The notes under the pieces were generated by a model. It was not told the origin of the DNA, did not search any database, and worked only from the letters and a program-made list of their open reading frames with translations. Of a DNA stretch of 64,000 bases, positions 1-11,326 are shown piece by piece (position 1 is the first letter of the stretch; the number at the start of each line of letters is the position of its first letter). The position numbers and the translations under genes were made by a program. Source of the DNA: Gonocerus acuteangulatus (Eukaryota; Arthropoda; Insecta; Hemiptera; Coreidae). Where the stretch lies: positions 39,280,054 through 39,344,053 of the forward strand of contig OX328123.1 of the NCBI GenBank assembly GCA_946811695.1, read 5' to 3'.

Positions 1-145
1 ATTATTATTATAATTATTTCGGTTATTTTCCGTTTCTAGGGGTTCTGAAACGCGAAATTTTCTAGTCGGCACTTCCAGATTGTTTCTTGAGATCAATTTT
101 ATAAGCGGGGTTCCTCCCTATGAAGGGAGGGAGGAACCGCGCTTA
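1..145 (+). mobile_element. HINE-B 3' terminus, cut by window edge
   Basis: The block TTTTCCGTTTCTAGGGG, then the GCACTTCC segment, then a GGTTCCTCCCT / AGGGAGGGAGGAACC hairpin followed by GCGCT, matches the 3' ends at 3000-3144, 54950-55082 and 63810-63944. A hairpin just inside the 3' end is a feature of Helitron-like elements. Only the last part of the copy lies in the window. Confidence 0.7.
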
Positions 146-471
146 CAATATAGATCTAAGGTGTTACACGGTAGCTGGTGAAAGAAAGAATGAGAAGGTC
201 TCGTATTGCAATTCTTTGTATGCAGGGTCTGGTTCCAGGTAAAGTCATATACTTTTACTGCCCTTTACCGTTACTCAGAAAGCTCTTTGTGTTTACAAAC
301 AAAGGACTCGGTATAGACCACCCGTATTAACCGAAAAGTGACTATATCAAGCTTGATAAACTCCCTGAATTAAATTAAGGAATTTAAGAGTGCTTAAAAT
401 AGGTTCTTGATCTAGTCAAAAAATTCAAGGAGAATTAGATCATGAATAGAAAATCTCGGCCAAACAGAAGG
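146..471. other. no gene recognised
   Basis: AT-rich sequence between a HINE-B 3' end and a coding remnant. I see no splice-bounded coding stretch, RNA gene or terminal repeat. Confidence 0.5.
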
Positions 472-819
472 AATATAACAATAACAAGGATAGTCAAACT
501 TCGTTTTCAAAGATTGTTAGTTGTAACACAAAAACGGTCACTCATGATTCTAATAAATTAACTGTGAAGGGTGATTACACAAAAATTCCTGTTGAGGCTT
601 TAAAACTTCAATTTAAAAAACATATTAACCCACAGGAATTATAGATTGGCCTAAAAACATAAAATCATTGAAAAAAGGATTTCTTATTATTGAATCAAAC
701 AAAAACGATATAGTTGTTATATCAACAGAGTTTTCAAATATATGCAAAGACCTGTTGATCAATAAAATAAAAATAAAAAATAGAGTTCACTGTAAAAGGT
801 TTAATGTGTTCTATTAATT
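472..819 (+). pseudogene. retroelement ORF1-like remnant
   Basis: Read on the plus strand, 472-640 encodes a basic stretch ending VEALKLQFKKHINPQEL. After a one-base shift near 640 the reading continues with IKSLKKGFLIIESNKND through NKIKIKNRV to a stop at about 819. The spacing and the residues (KSLKKG, LIIES, CKDLL) resemble the region before the zinc knuckles in ORF1 (Gag-like) proteins of Jockey-type LINEs, but no CCHC knuckle is present. One frameshift and the lack of both ends make it a dead copy. The family assignment is inference; that the stretch is coding-like in two linked frames is seen directly. No RT is adjacent, so it stands alone between HINE termini. Confidence 0.42.
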
Positions 820-904
820 ACATATTTTCCAATGTAGTTATAATTTTAACTATTGGAATTATTATCCAAAGATTCATATAATTACTCAACAATAGATTCT
901 AATT

Positions 905-1035
905 TGAAGCTCAGCTATTTTCGATATCTACCTGTTCTAAAACGTGAAATCATTTATTAGGCACTTCGGATGACGTCATTGGGTCGACGTCAGAAGCGTG
1001 TTTCCTATCTGTGGAGTGAAGCAGGAAACGAGTTA
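905..1035 (+). mobile_element. HINE-C 3' terminus (third subfamily)
   Basis: It reads TTTTCGATATCTACC, then AAAACGTGAAATC, then GGCACTTCGGATGACGTCAT, then a hairpin with arms GTTTCCT / AGGAAAC and the end GAGTTAAAA. Block by block this parallels the HINE-B 3' end, but both the hairpin and the intervening bases differ. It therefore looks like a separate subfamily of the same Helitron-like group. The 5' end was not found in the window. Confidence 0.55.
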
Positions 1036-1054
1036 AAAACAGCAACCAATTAAA

Positions 1055-3144
1055 AGGCGAGGTAAATAGAGGAAAAACGCCATTCGTGATGGTAGACAAT
1101 CTTACAAGGCATTTCGCTCAGAAATCTCCGAAATATTCTTACTAATTGTACGTATCCTGTTTTATAACCAAATAGATTTACATTCTATAATCAATAAGAA
1201 AAAACTACTAGCAGTAAAAAACTATGGGTAACAGATGAAAATAGGGAATACCAAGAACAATTCTAAAGAACGAAATCAACCCCAGTACTGTAATCTAGAT
1301 ATTCATAAGGCATCTTCGAATTCTAACAAACAAAATATTACTTCTAATTATACGTATCCTGTTTACTGACAAATACATTTGACTGCTCTAAGTAAGTAAA
1401 AAAATAACGAGCAGTGAAAAAAAAAAAACTGCGGGAAACACACAAATAGATCCGTTTAAATAAACGAAACTAACTAAGTTTTAAGCACTTATTTCTCCTA
1501 ATGTGACGACCCCATCAAACATTTCTGCAAAACATTTTTTGTAGAGAATTTAGTAAGCTTTCGAACTGTTACATTTCAATTGCCACGATTTCCTAACCCT
1601 TTTCGAGATATTAAGGAAAAAATACGAAGGGGGCCTAATAGATATTCATACGGGATCTGAGAACCCCAAGATTCCGCAAAAATAAAATATTCTAATTATA
1701 CGTATCCTGTGTTATTGGCAAATACATTTGACTACTATAAGCAATTGCAAACAATAGGGAATATGCCAAAGAACTCGGAGTAGGAGCCTCGACAGTTTCA
1801 AGACATTTGAAGGAAATCGGCAAATCCAAAACTGACATTTCATACGGTACAGCCTGATATATTTCTAACAATGAATTGTTTTTCTTATTTTAATTAATCT
1901 ATTTTATTGTCAAATACATTATCCAACTATAAGCAATGAAAAAATAGGAATAAAAACAGACAAAAAGAACTGTTCGAATAAATGAAATCAATTACTTCAA
2001 AGTTTAAGCACTTATTTCTCCGATTGACATCGCTTATTCAAAACTTTCTTTAGAACCTTTTATGTAGACCATTTAGTAAGCTTTTGAATGGTAACCTTTC
2101 GCTTCCCATGATTTTCAACCGTTTTCGAGATATTAAGAAATTATACGAAGTTCCCAAAACTTTTCATTATTTCTGGCAACAGAAAATTGGTCTCATTTTA
2201 CCTATCCTGTTTTACACACAAATACATTTTCCTTACAAATACAACATAAGAAATTACAAAAATAAAAAAGCAATAAAAAACCAAGGGAAAGAGACAAAAA
2301 TTACAAAAAGAACGACAAAAACCCGTTCATAAGAACAAAACAGACGTATTTGAAGTTTTAAGCACTTATTTCTCCGATTGACATAACCTAATCAAAAATA
2401 GTTTTAGAATCATTTTTGTAGAGAATTTAGTAAGCTTTCATATAGTTTCAATCCACTTACCACCATTTCCCAACCGTGTTCGAGATATTAATGAAAGTAT
2501 ACGAAGTTTCCAAAACTTTTCATGTCTGTTCATAAAATATTTTATTCTAACCCTTCCTTAACTCCAAACGTAACATAACTTTCAACATATTAGTTTTAAT
2601 GAAAGTAGAACATGCAGATAATGTTTCAACTGAATCCCGTGATTCTAAGTACCCAAACCAAAAACGGTATTCAAAAACTATTTTTCCAATTTTCTCGAAA
2701 ACGGTTAAAGCTATCGCCTTGAAAATGGTTTCATTCGTTTTCCTAGCCCAAGAAGCCTATAAAAAGAGTACTTACAAGCTTATGAACTAAAAAACGTAAG
2801 CGTTACGATTTTTTCTGCGCGAATTTCGCCCCAAACGCCATCTTCCAGTGGGCGGATTTTGCTGGTTAACGAACTTGACCTTTCAAATTGGACGACGGAT
2901 TTTTGTACCAAATTTCATCAAAATCGGACCATCAGGGAAGCCAGAAATGAGCGAACAGACAAATATATATATATATATATATATACACAAATTTGTAATA
3001 TATATACAAATTTGAACCACCGTTATTTTCGGTCTCTAGGGGTTCTGAAACGCGAAATTTTCTAGTCGGCACTTCCGGATTGTTTCATTGTATCAACCTT
3101 ATAAGCGGGGTTCCTCCCTATGGGGGAGGGAGGAACCGCGCTAA
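1055..3144 (+). mobile_element. HINE-B copy with internal repeats
   Basis: Most of this stretch is a near copy of 62190-63944 in the same orientation. It has the same order of blocks: ACTATGGGTAACAGATG, a mariner-derived 100-bp piece at 1757-1860, several diverged copies of a unit containing AGCACTTATTTCTCC (about 1480, 2000, 2350), the GGTTAACGAACTTGACC block, an (AT)n tract at 2963-2985, then the TTTTCGGTCTCTAGG block and terminal hairpin ending GCTAAAA. It has no long ORF. The exact 5' end is uncertain because the GTCCG terminus seen elsewhere is missing. I assign it to non-autonomous Helitron-like (HINE) elements from the hairpin end and the subterminal inverted repeat found in full copies. 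Confidence 0.65.
1757..1860 (+). pseudogene. mariner transposase HTH fragment plus TIR, captured in HINE-B
   Basis: The plus strand encodes EYAKELGVGASTVSRHLKEI, the second helix-turn-helix of mariner transposases, and runs directly into a sequence matching the mariner terminal repeat (TACGGTACAGCCTGATA). The same piece sits at the same place in the HINE-B copy at 62541-62643, and a longer version on the minus strand forms the mariner derivative at 19075-19551. So the fragment was inserted or captured once and then spread with HINE-B. Confidence 0.7.
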
Positions 3145-3234
3145 AAAGTAAAATATTCATGGGTGTTCCAATACTTTTTACACTAGCTGTATATACTAAT
3201 ATTTCGGTTCCTCAAGAGAACACCAATGACATTC

Positions 3235-3340
3235 TTGTTCTCATTCTCCCTCATTGTCTTTTCCCGCTCATTCTCCCCACTCTCCCGCTCACCCTCCCTC
3301 TTATCGTCCTTCCCTCCTAGTTTACCCCCGCTCACTCCAG
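3235..3340 (+). repeat. pyrimidine-rich tract
   Basis: A CT-rich run of about 100 bases made of imperfect CTCATTCTCCC / CTCCCGCTCACC motifs, with strong strand asymmetry. It is low-complexity sequence between two HINE-B pieces, and I see no gene in it. Confidence 0.6.
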
Positions 3341-3389
3341 AGAGACGAAGTTGCTTCTCCCTCGATCAGAAGACGGGTTAAGCCTCCGA

Positions 3390-3664
3390 AAGGTCTTTCT
3401 TTGAAAAACTATTTTCATCAAAGTTTCTCGAAAGCGGTTACAGATATCACCTTGAAAATTGTTTCGTTCGCACCAAAAACTACGTTCCGGTGGACGGATT
3501 CTACAGGTTAACGAACTCGATCTTTGAAATCAGACGAAAGATTTGTGTGTCAAATTTCATAAAAAACGGAGCTTTTTCCCTAGCCGGCCCTTCGGGATTG
3601 TCTTACAAGGTCAACCTCATAAGCGAGTTTCCTCACTATGGAGGAAGGGAGGCAACGCGCTAAA
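3390..3664 (+). mobile_element. HINE-B-like 3' fragment, lacking (AT)n
   Basis: It contains the GGTTAACGAACTCG block, CAAATTTCATAAAAAACGG, then CGGCCCTTCGGGATTGTC, and ends in a weaker hairpin (AAGCGAGTTTCCTC / GGAGGCAACGCGCTAAA). The (AT)n tract and the TTTTCGG block normally found between these parts are deleted. Confidence 0.55.
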
Positions 3665-4375
3665 TGGTTAGGTAGGTAACGGTGCTAATGGCTAGGAGTG
3701 AGCCGTATAAAAAAAAAAAATTCTTCACGCAGGCGCCAATCGCCAATGTCATGCAATGAAGTGTTATAATAATAAATAAATCAATTCATTTTTTTGTATT
3801 AAATGTAATTATGTGAGTCAATAATTGATTATATAAATAGACTATATACTGTATTATCTAATCTATTTATAATATTAATAAATGGCGGTGTTCATTACCA
3901 ATCTCATGACAATAAAAGTAATGCCACTTAAAAAGATACCTTACGTCGGAGAAAGAAGACAGTTGAAAGAAAATAACAATGGCGAAGGATCATATAGTAT
4001 TTGCACAGGTTTTAACGCCTAAGTTAACAGCAGTTAATTTGATTCAATTTAATGCAGACATTGAATATGCAAACGGTCAAGCATGTTTTCTTCCTCGTTT
4101 AAGAGAGAAAACCCGCACATGACGTTGATCCGATGTCGCAGTTCGGAAGTGTAGGCGATAAATGTCGTCGTATATATATATATATGGTGTATCGCAAGTT
4201 AAAGACAATACTCCAGGGATGAAACTAGACATAACATGTAGTTCAAAACCACCAACCATACATTTCTATCTCCCTCCATTCCAGGCATATACCGTTCTAA
4301 AGGCTCTTTAGAAAAACCCGTGTTTTTTTTAGTACAACTCCAATTGTCCCAGCTAGTAGACATTTTTTCCCCCCA
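3665..4375. other. no gene recognised
   Basis: AT-rich sequence with a short (AT)n at about 4170-4185. Short open frames here have no recognisable domain or splice context. Confidence 0.5.
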
Positions 4376-4377
4376 AC

Positions 4378-4985
4378 GTTTCATGACTAAGTAAGTAAGT
4401 AACAAAACTCCATTCCACATATTTTGATAAAAGGGAGCCAATCATGCAACCTATCCCTCAATAAACTTCCACTTCATTTGCAGAGATTTAGTGGTTACTA
4501 AGAGTAGAAGAGTGTTGCTTTGCAAGACTTTCCGCTTCCACAAAGGATTCATGCTCCTGAGGGATTGCTGTCCTGCAAACAGCAGCAGTGCTGTTAGACA
4601 GTGGATGGATCCACTGCCCAAGTTGACAAAAGTCCAATTTCGGCAAATTTCAAATTTTTAATTATGTTAGAAAATATTCTTAAAGAGTGCCAACTAGATC
4701 ACGCGAAAGATAAATCTATAAAAATTTGGAAAACACAAAATGGGACATATCTCTCAAATGAAAAACGTTTGCAACAATCTCTTTCAGTTACTTTTTATTG
4801 TTTCCGAACTGGACAATGGATTCCCACAGTTTAGCCAATAAAAATGAGAAATACATAATTTCTTCACACAAAGTATTTGAAAGTGACAAAACTCCATTTT
4901 ATATTTTTTGACAAAGTCAATCGTCAATTTCCACTAAATTTCCAGAGTTTTAATGGTTAGTAAATGTAGAAGTTTTCCTGTAAGT
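4378..4985 (+). repeat. diverged direct repeat pair (4378-4525 and 4878-4985)
   Basis: Both halves contain ACAAAACTCCATT, a 20-30 base AT-rich stretch, AAAGTCAATC or GAGCCAATCATG, CTTCCACT..TTTGCAGAG or TTTCCACT..TTCCAGAG, and GTGGTTACTAA or ATGGTTAGTAA. They are clearly related but diverged, and no element ends were found. Confidence 0.4.
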
Positions 4986-5660
4986 AGTGAATCTGTAGTC
5001 GTTATATCATCACTAACTCTAAAGAGATTTTCTTTTGAAAAAAAAAAACAAAGAAAAAAAATAAGGAATCGTATAGCCTGAATTGAACAAGTGTTATATA
5101 CAAACGTAACTTGAGAATCAAAGAGAGAAATATTTCCTTTTCATCTGAAAATATTGAATAAACGTTCAAGACGTCTTCAAAGCGCACAAAGCACAACCAG
5201 CCCTCGTTGAGATGTACACTCACTCTCGACAAAGTCCCATCTCTATGTTACGCTAAGCTAAACAATCTTTCAAGTGACAGACGTAGAAGAAAGAATATCG
5301 GAAATATTGTAGGGACAAACTCGTTCAAAAGCATCCCTACTCAGTGAGTAGGTAATATAATCAAAGAACTTTTGCTGACGACTGTTAGCTCCTTACTAGC
5401 TCTCTCCACCTTTTCTCTCTCTTCTACCGTATACTTTCTCTCTTTCTTTATATTTTTTATTCGCTTAGCAAGGTGATCTGTTGAAACTTGTTTTTACGGA
5501 AGTTCCTAGTCTTTGCATGTTTATTTAATGACCTTACTAGTGGTGTGATTCGAAAAGCATGGAATAGAGAAGAAAGAAGATAGGATTTTACGGTTCAAAA
5601 TTATTAGGTCATTAGTGTTTTGAATCTTATGATTTTTTTTACACGATTGTTTTTTGTATT
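4986..5660. other. no gene recognised; CT-rich patch
   Basis: Nothing coding is recognisable. A CT-rich patch lies at about 5390-5460. Confidence 0.45.
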
Positions 5661-5664
5661 GTAC

Positions 5665-5669
5665 ACGTG

Positions 5670-5759
<90 letters not shown>
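5665..5759 (+). repeat. (GT)n microsatellite
   Basis: About 95 bases of GT/TG dinucleotide with one TTTG interruption near 5683. The His/Thr repeat peptides it encodes on the minus strand are artefacts. Confidence 0.97.
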
Positions 5760-5760
<1 letters not shown>

Positions 5761-7078
5761 CATAATAACAGACTGCACACAGAATTTTACCAAGGGGTTC
5801 AAGTTTAAAACTAAAGTCCTGTAGCACCTTAGTAAAACAATCCTTAAGGCCCGCATAATCAGGGCGAATTATACCTTGAATGAATGAAGAAATAAGAAAA
5901 TGACAAGAACAACAAAAAAAAAAATAATACAAATTATTAAAGAAAAAGAAAATTGAAAAGTAATAAATAAACTTTTAATAAAATATCACAGGTACGTGTA
6001 TTGTTTCCTCAATGTGCCAGTAATAATATTAAAAAAAATGTGTGTGTGTATATATCTTATAAATGTGGGAGGTTTACGTATAAATACAGAATAAAGGTTT
6101 ACAAGGCAACTTATTAAAATATGTGAGGGTCTAATTAAAATCACAAGTCCGCAGGCCCTCCGTTAGTAGGGAGCACGATGGTCTCAGGGGGGCCTGGCGG
6201 CATTTATTTAAGCGCATTATAACTTGAAATAACAAAATATATACCCAAGTATAGTTAATATAATTATTATTGAGAACAACCAATGGATAACTTTCTAAAT
6301 TCTCTATTTCTAATATACAAACTAGCTTTTAAATATTGTCAGTCCAAAACGTTGTAGCCACAGAAAGTGGCAAAGTACCTCAGACGGACTCCGTTCAATT
6401 AGAAATGTATTTAATATTGTTTTCAGAGAAATGTCAGTTTTAAATAGTTTTTGGTAATGTTAATGCAGGAGGGGGGAGGGGGTTAAGGGGCCAGTGAAGT
6501 TATTTGTACAGGGGCTCAGAACTCTTCGCGGAGGCCCTGCAAGTCGAGAGTGAGAAATTAGGAGTGGTTAAAATGGCCGTCCCCAGAAAAGACACATGAT
6601 GCCGGAGCTGAAGTGTGTACCGAGCTAAGAGAGAGGAATAGTGTTCTTGGTTACCAGTACTTAGCTTAAGATCCGCGTCCACTCAATCCTTCATGGAGAG
6701 GGGTATTCAGTGCAGACTTGACACCTTTCTGTTTGAGACATGTCAGGAAGAGGAACGGATCCTCCTGGAATAAGGATAATTTTTTATTTCCCAAGGGCTA
6801 AAAAATAAATGTAGGCGTTGATTTTTATTTCGGTTTAGTTTATGGTAATAGTTAGGCATGTGTTTGAAGATAGTATAGGAGAGAGTCGGGCTGAAATTGC
6901 TTATTCTCGATATCTACATATATTATATGATGTTGTGGTATGATGACGAGGTTAGTTTACAGATCTACCGGCTACATCCCTCAGTAATGAACTACTCTTT
7001 GGCTTGCTCCCTGTCCACCGCTATCTGTTCATGCACAGTGGGAATTTTAAATAAATAATAAATTGAAGGAATTTATGT

Positions 7079-7081
<3 letters not shown>
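5760..7081. other. no gene recognised
   Basis: Unique-looking AT-rich sequence with two GC-richer patches (6140-6200 and 6465-6560) of G-rich, purine-run composition. I found no ORF with family features, no terminal repeats and no RNA gene. Confidence 0.45.
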
Positions 7082-7130
<49 letters not shown>

Positions 7131-7133
7131 GGA
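7082..7133 (+). repeat. (GA)n microsatellite
   Basis: A run of GA dinucleotides of about 52 bases with a few single-base interruptions at the 3' end. Confidence 0.97.
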
Positions 7134-7431
7134 GAGATTAATGAGAGGGGATTGTCAATGGGAGTCCACTATCGACCCAGGAGAGAGTACGCTTCAGTAG
7201 TACCCGCTCCACGACCTATCCTACAACTGGCCCCGCCCACCCCTTCCAGTTTAGTCCTATTCAACTTTAAATAGCTCAAATACAAAATATACATATTTAT
7301 TATTATTTTTATTTACTCCTAGAAGCAACGTGTGAACCGTATATAGTCAAGTACTAGATGTACTGAAGATGGACCTATAGATTCCAAAAGCGTTCTTTGT
7401 GAATTCAATAAATTAATTGGGGGTCTCCCGT

Positions 7432-7588
7432 GGTCTAGTGGCTAGTGGCTTAGATTCATAAGCGGGAGATGGTGGGTTCGATCCCCACCGGCAGGAGGAA
7501 TTTTCTCATCCCACGGCTCGTTGGGAAAATTCCTCGCTGCACCCTGGATGTCGGCGCTAATGGCCCTGATTTGTCGTTGCGCCGTTAA
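7432..7588 (+). mobile_element. SINE-1, full-length tRNA-derived copy
   Basis: The 5' part is tRNA-like: an A-box-like TGGTCTAGTGGCTAG and a B-box GGTTCGATCCCC, as in pol III promoters. The head resembles tRNA-Glu/Asp-type genes, but there is no proper 3' acceptor arm. It continues into a body with TTTTCTCATCCCACGG, GGATGTCGGCGCTAATGGCC and GCGCCGTT, then oligo-A. The same head or tail recurs at 8271-8372, 11327-12900 and 18747-18800, and related copies lie at 36392 and 47392. The head-body-oligo-A layout and the multiple copies identify a SINE rather than a tRNA gene. Confidence 0.85.
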
Positions 7589-7879
7589 AAAAAAACAAAC
7601 ATTTTTAAATTATCTAACGTGAAATGATGCAGGTCTGATGCAGTGGTTGGCTCACCGATGAGGCCCATTTTTTTCTGGTGATTTTGCATCGAGAAATTGT
7701 TTGCGCTTTAGATGGCCGTAAAAAAAAAGGAAAAAAAAAGATTAATTGTAATCGAGAACTGGACTTCGGTTTTCTTATTTGATGTAGTACAACCAATCGT
7801 TGACCATTCAAGACTTACGAAACTAGCGTCCTAGGAGGCAAATACCACTTTTGTAGGGCACGAACGTACAAATATATAC

Positions 7880-8110
7880 ATGGTGGCCGTAAGCGTTAAG
7901 GCGTGAGCACTTAACACTTTGTGACAAGGGTCGTGGGTTCAACTCCCACTATAGGGCGGTGGCTTTTCTTTAGAAAAAAGAAAAGGCATCAGCTTTAACA
8001 TGGCTAGAAAAGGATAGTAAGCTATAGACAACCCGTCCTAAAATTCTTCGTTAATAATAATGGACGTTAACATTACCCCTTGAGGATCGGCCCTCTGAGC
8101 CCGATTCAAA
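7880..8110 (+). mobile_element. candidate tRNA-related SINE (single copy here)
   Basis: ATGGTGGCCGTAAGCGTTAAG followed at tRNA-like spacing by GTGGGTTCAACTCCCAC suggests A and B boxes of a Ser/Leu-type tRNA head. A short internal hairpin TTTTCTTTAGAAAAAAG and an unrelated body follow. Only one copy is in the window, so the SINE call is inference. Confidence 0.4.
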
Positions 8111-8270
8111 AAATAGATATATCATGTTAAAAAGATCGATTCAAATCGCCCAATCCTATCGGTACACATGGAATTGTCCATCTATAAAGATGACTTACTT
8201 TACCACATTACATTTTCAGAATTTATCGCATCGAAATGAAGCCAGAGTTAACGGGAGGCTAATGAACACT

Positions 8271-8326
<56 letters not shown>

Positions 8327-8372
8327 GGCGCATCTACAACTTGGCCATTAGCGCCGGGCTATCTATAGGTTG
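8271..8372 (-). mobile_element. SINE-1 3' end with a 54-base A tail
   Basis: On the minus strand GGCGCTAATGGCCAAGTTG and GCGCCGT run into an uninterrupted stretch of about 54 A (seen as T at 8271-8324). Only the last 45 bases of the SINE body are retained, a 5' truncation. The very long pure tail points to a young insertion or to slippage. Confidence 0.75.
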
Positions 8373-8375
8373 CCA

Positions 8376-8942
8376 CCCTTTTATAATGCGTGGTGTATTC
8401 AACATGGCTATGGCCGTTGGCAATAAACATTGTTGTTTGACAAACGGTTATCAAACAAGGCCAATAAAATATATGTTGCATTTAATTAGAATTCAAGTTA
8501 CTGGAAATGATTGAACTCATGCATAAATAATTATGTTAATTACTAAAACATATATATCTGTTACATGGAACATTTAATTTTCATTAATTCCTAACAAAAA
8601 CCGGTATTAAAAAAAAATTCGCTTTGCTTTCCTGCAATATTTATTCTAATTGGTTACAATTTAGGTTGATGTCGGAGTAACTCGCGTGAACAGCCTTCAA
8701 ACAGAAATAAAATTGTAAATGTATGATCCAGTGGTCATGCAACTGCATAAATCCACCTCAAAGGTTGAATAAGAAAACAAACATTTTTTTTTTCTTTTTA
8801 CTCTTTTAAAATGATTTCTTATTGCATGATTTTGAACAAATATTTTTCCGATAAATAACAGGAGCATTAGAAATAAAGAAACATAAATCTATAATCAGAT
8901 TGAAAGTTATCGGGATCGAAGTCATCAGCAATGAAGGGAAAA
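8376..8942. other. no gene recognised
   Basis: AT-rich sequence between a SINE tail and a HINE-A copy. Nothing recognised. Confidence 0.45.
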
Positions 8943-9280
8943 GTCCGTCACGCAGGAGCTGCATAACTAAGCACTTTCCTCAGAATTTGGGTAGTGTAGA
9001 CTGCTTTCCAGAACAATTTGCTTAAAATATCCTACATAAATTAAATAAAAACATGAATAGTTCTCTTTTAAATTTGTAATGAGTAACTGATCAATTATTA
9101 ATTTCCTTCCAGAGTTATGTTTACACATGGTACCTACTACACTACGTAATAAATACAAAAAAACTCATATTATCGTATTTTGATCAAACGCAGGAACAGG
9201 ATACAGTCACTCTAGTGGTAGAAGGCGCTCCTTGCGGCGGCTTTGTGAACCTACGTCTGCCGGCTTTTCTATTCAAATAT

Positions 9281-9880
9281 ATTACAAATTAAACCCCCGC
9301 TTTCCGATTGACCGATTCAGCTCATTTTTGCAACACTTCTTTCTCATGAGTTACCCACGACGTATACCGCGTTTCGTTACAATACAGCAGAAATTACGAC
9401 CGGTATGAGAATATTAGGAATTTGGGTCCGGAGTAAACCCCCCCTTCTAATGAACCGATTTAGTTTATTTTTACAACACATATTTAACTGTAGATTACCA
9501 CTACGAATACCGAGTTTCGTCGAAATATACCGAAAATCACGTCTGGTAGTGGCGAATTGGTATTGTGGGTCCGGAGTAAACCCCCCCTCCTAATGAACCG
9601 ATTTAGTTTATTTTTACAACACATATTCACCTGTGGATTACCACTACGAATACCGAGTTTCGTCGAAATATACCAAAAATCACGGCTGGCAGTGGCGAAT
9701 TGGTATTTTGGGTCCGGAGTAAACCCCCCCTTCTAATGAACCGATTTAGTTCATTTTTATATCTCACTTTTCTGTCTATATTACCACTACGAATACCAAG
9801 TTTCGTTGAAATATAACAAATATTACGGCTGACATAGTCAAATTAGTGTTTTGGGTTCGGGGTAAACCCCCCCCCCTTCC
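9281..9880 (+). repeat. 143-bp tandem repeat inside HINE-A1
   Basis: GGGTCCGGAGTAAACC recurs at 9424, 9567 and 9710, and a diverged GGGTTCGGGGTAAACC at 9853, a steady 143-base spacing. A more diverged unit precedes them from 9281. Each unit carries ACCGATTTAGTT and ATACCGAGTTTCGT. The same array exists in the other HINE-A copies with different unit counts. Confidence 0.85.
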
Positions 9881-9992
9881 GGTGGACCGACATTGGTGGT
9901 TAACGAACTCGTTCAATCGTTTGCTAATTGAATGCTATATACCAAGTTTCGTGACGAAAAAACAAAAACTCTGGCCGCTATCGTGTTAACAG

Positions 9993-10110
<118 letters not shown>

Positions 10111-10472
10111 ATTTTAACGGGGATCATTTTCGGTGTCTACTAGGTAGGATCGATAAAGATTTGAAGACATTTTTCAAAAATTCCGTCATGAGTCCAACCT
10201 CAATAGCTACTTTCCTTCGGAGGAAAGTGCTAAAAAGAACAGAAAGCACATTTTCAAACGAGTTTCGCCTGGTCTACTGTCAGCCTTCAATAGCTAAAAA
10301 TAAATACAAAACATTTATGAATCATCAAGGTATTTGGATTGACGAAATCTCTAATTTTTAGGATTAAGTATTTATTTATTATGTTTAAGGCGACTAAGAA
10401 ATAAAAATTACAATAATAATTGACAACCTCAGCGTTAATAGCGCTAATGTTGATACGCCGTTGAAAGAAAAA

Positions 10473-10575
10473 GTCCGACTCGCAGGAACTGCATCATCTT
10501 AGCGCGGTTTCAAACAAAAGTATTTTTCAGGCAGATTTCATAAAAATCTGACCATTATTCACGAAAAGAGAGCAC

Positions 10576-10639
<64 letters not shown>

Positions 10640-10640
10640 T
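10473..10640 (+). mobile_element. short HINE-B remnant, 5' end to (AT)n
   Basis: It starts GTCCGACTCGCAGG and TTAGCGCGGTT, the HINE-B 5' end, then jumps to the pre-(AT)n block (CAGATTTCATAAAAATC, GACCATTATTCACG) and (AT)n. The internal body is deleted. The (AT)n is followed by a Penelope-like insertion. Confidence 0.65.
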
Positions 10641-10878
10641 CCACTTGTTCTTTTTTCTTTATTTGGCAGAGGGTCGATGAAGCAGAACACCATTTGTTTT
10701 TGTTCAACTATTTTATTTTATCTATTTTACCCGACATGTTTCGTGCCTTAATTCGCACCTCTTCAGGGGCTTTCCTATGAAAAAATATTTTTTCGTAAAT
10801 CCCAAATTCAAATTTTGTACATAATAAACATTTATCATTTCTCTAAATTGACCATTATTCACGAAAAGAGAGCACGAA
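10549..10878. mobile_element. Penelope-like fragment with 30-bp flanking duplication
   Basis: Two identical 30-base copies beginning TGACCATTATTCACG (10549-10578 and 10849-10878) enclose about 270 bases. The inside, read on the minus strand, matches 24035-24185: a hammerhead-like motif, AAATAGTTGAAC, ATCGACCCTCTGCCA, AAGAAAAAAGAACAAG and then (AT)n. Long, variable target duplications and hammerhead motifs are known for Penelope-like elements. There is no coding sequence left. Confidence 0.6.
10729..10770 (-). ncRNA. candidate hammerhead ribozyme (PLE type)
   Basis: On the minus strand the order is GCCC, CTGAAGA, an extra G, stem GTGC / GCAC closing a short loop, GAAAC, ATGTC, GGGT. CTGANGA and GAAA are the invariant hammerhead core boxes, GTC is the usual cleavage triplet, and GCCC / GGGT can form stem I. 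ACATGT around the would-be stem III is self-complementary, as in hammerheads that act as dimers. One extra base lies between the first box and stem II. The same layout recurs at 24041. Confidence 0.55.
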
Positions 10879-10883
10879 CAAAG

Positions 10884-10919
<36 letters not shown>

Positions 10920-10920
<1 letters not shown>

Positions 10921-11326
10921 AGTTAGTTCGGGGACTCAACATCCGGGTCCAGCTTTTGGGACCGCTGACAGGAAAACCGATAGCGAAAAAGCTTTTCCCC
11001 CATGCTGATGGAAAATTAACGAAAACAAAGCGAAATAACACAAAGCTAAGATGGAAGTTTAAAGAGTAACTCGATTAAAATGTGTACGATCGACGGCGTA
11101 ATTTAATCGCAATAACTCTTGCGTCCCTCTGATGTTTCGTTCACAATCAATTCGCGTACAAAATCAACCAAAGTGAGTTACGTTCGCTGACACAAACATT
11201 AAAACTTGTCGAAACGAAAACGGGAGGTTGCTATCATCCCAATGTTTTGCAAACAATAAGGGCCTTACGAGTATATGTGTTTATTAATTTTAATATTATA
11301 ATATTCGCTTAGTAGCAAAAAACTAG
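10920..11326. other. no gene recognised
   Basis: Moderate-complexity sequence after an (AT)n tract (10886-10916). No family recognised. Confidence 0.4.

Noticed and set aside
5521..5932. Minus-strand open frames rich in Thr-His repeats
   Set aside because: They are translations of the (GT)n microsatellite with no domain or splice context.
7432..7510. A tRNA gene
   Set aside because: A and B boxes are present, but there is no acceptor-stem closure; the sequence continues into a repeated body with an oligo-A tail, so it is a SINE.
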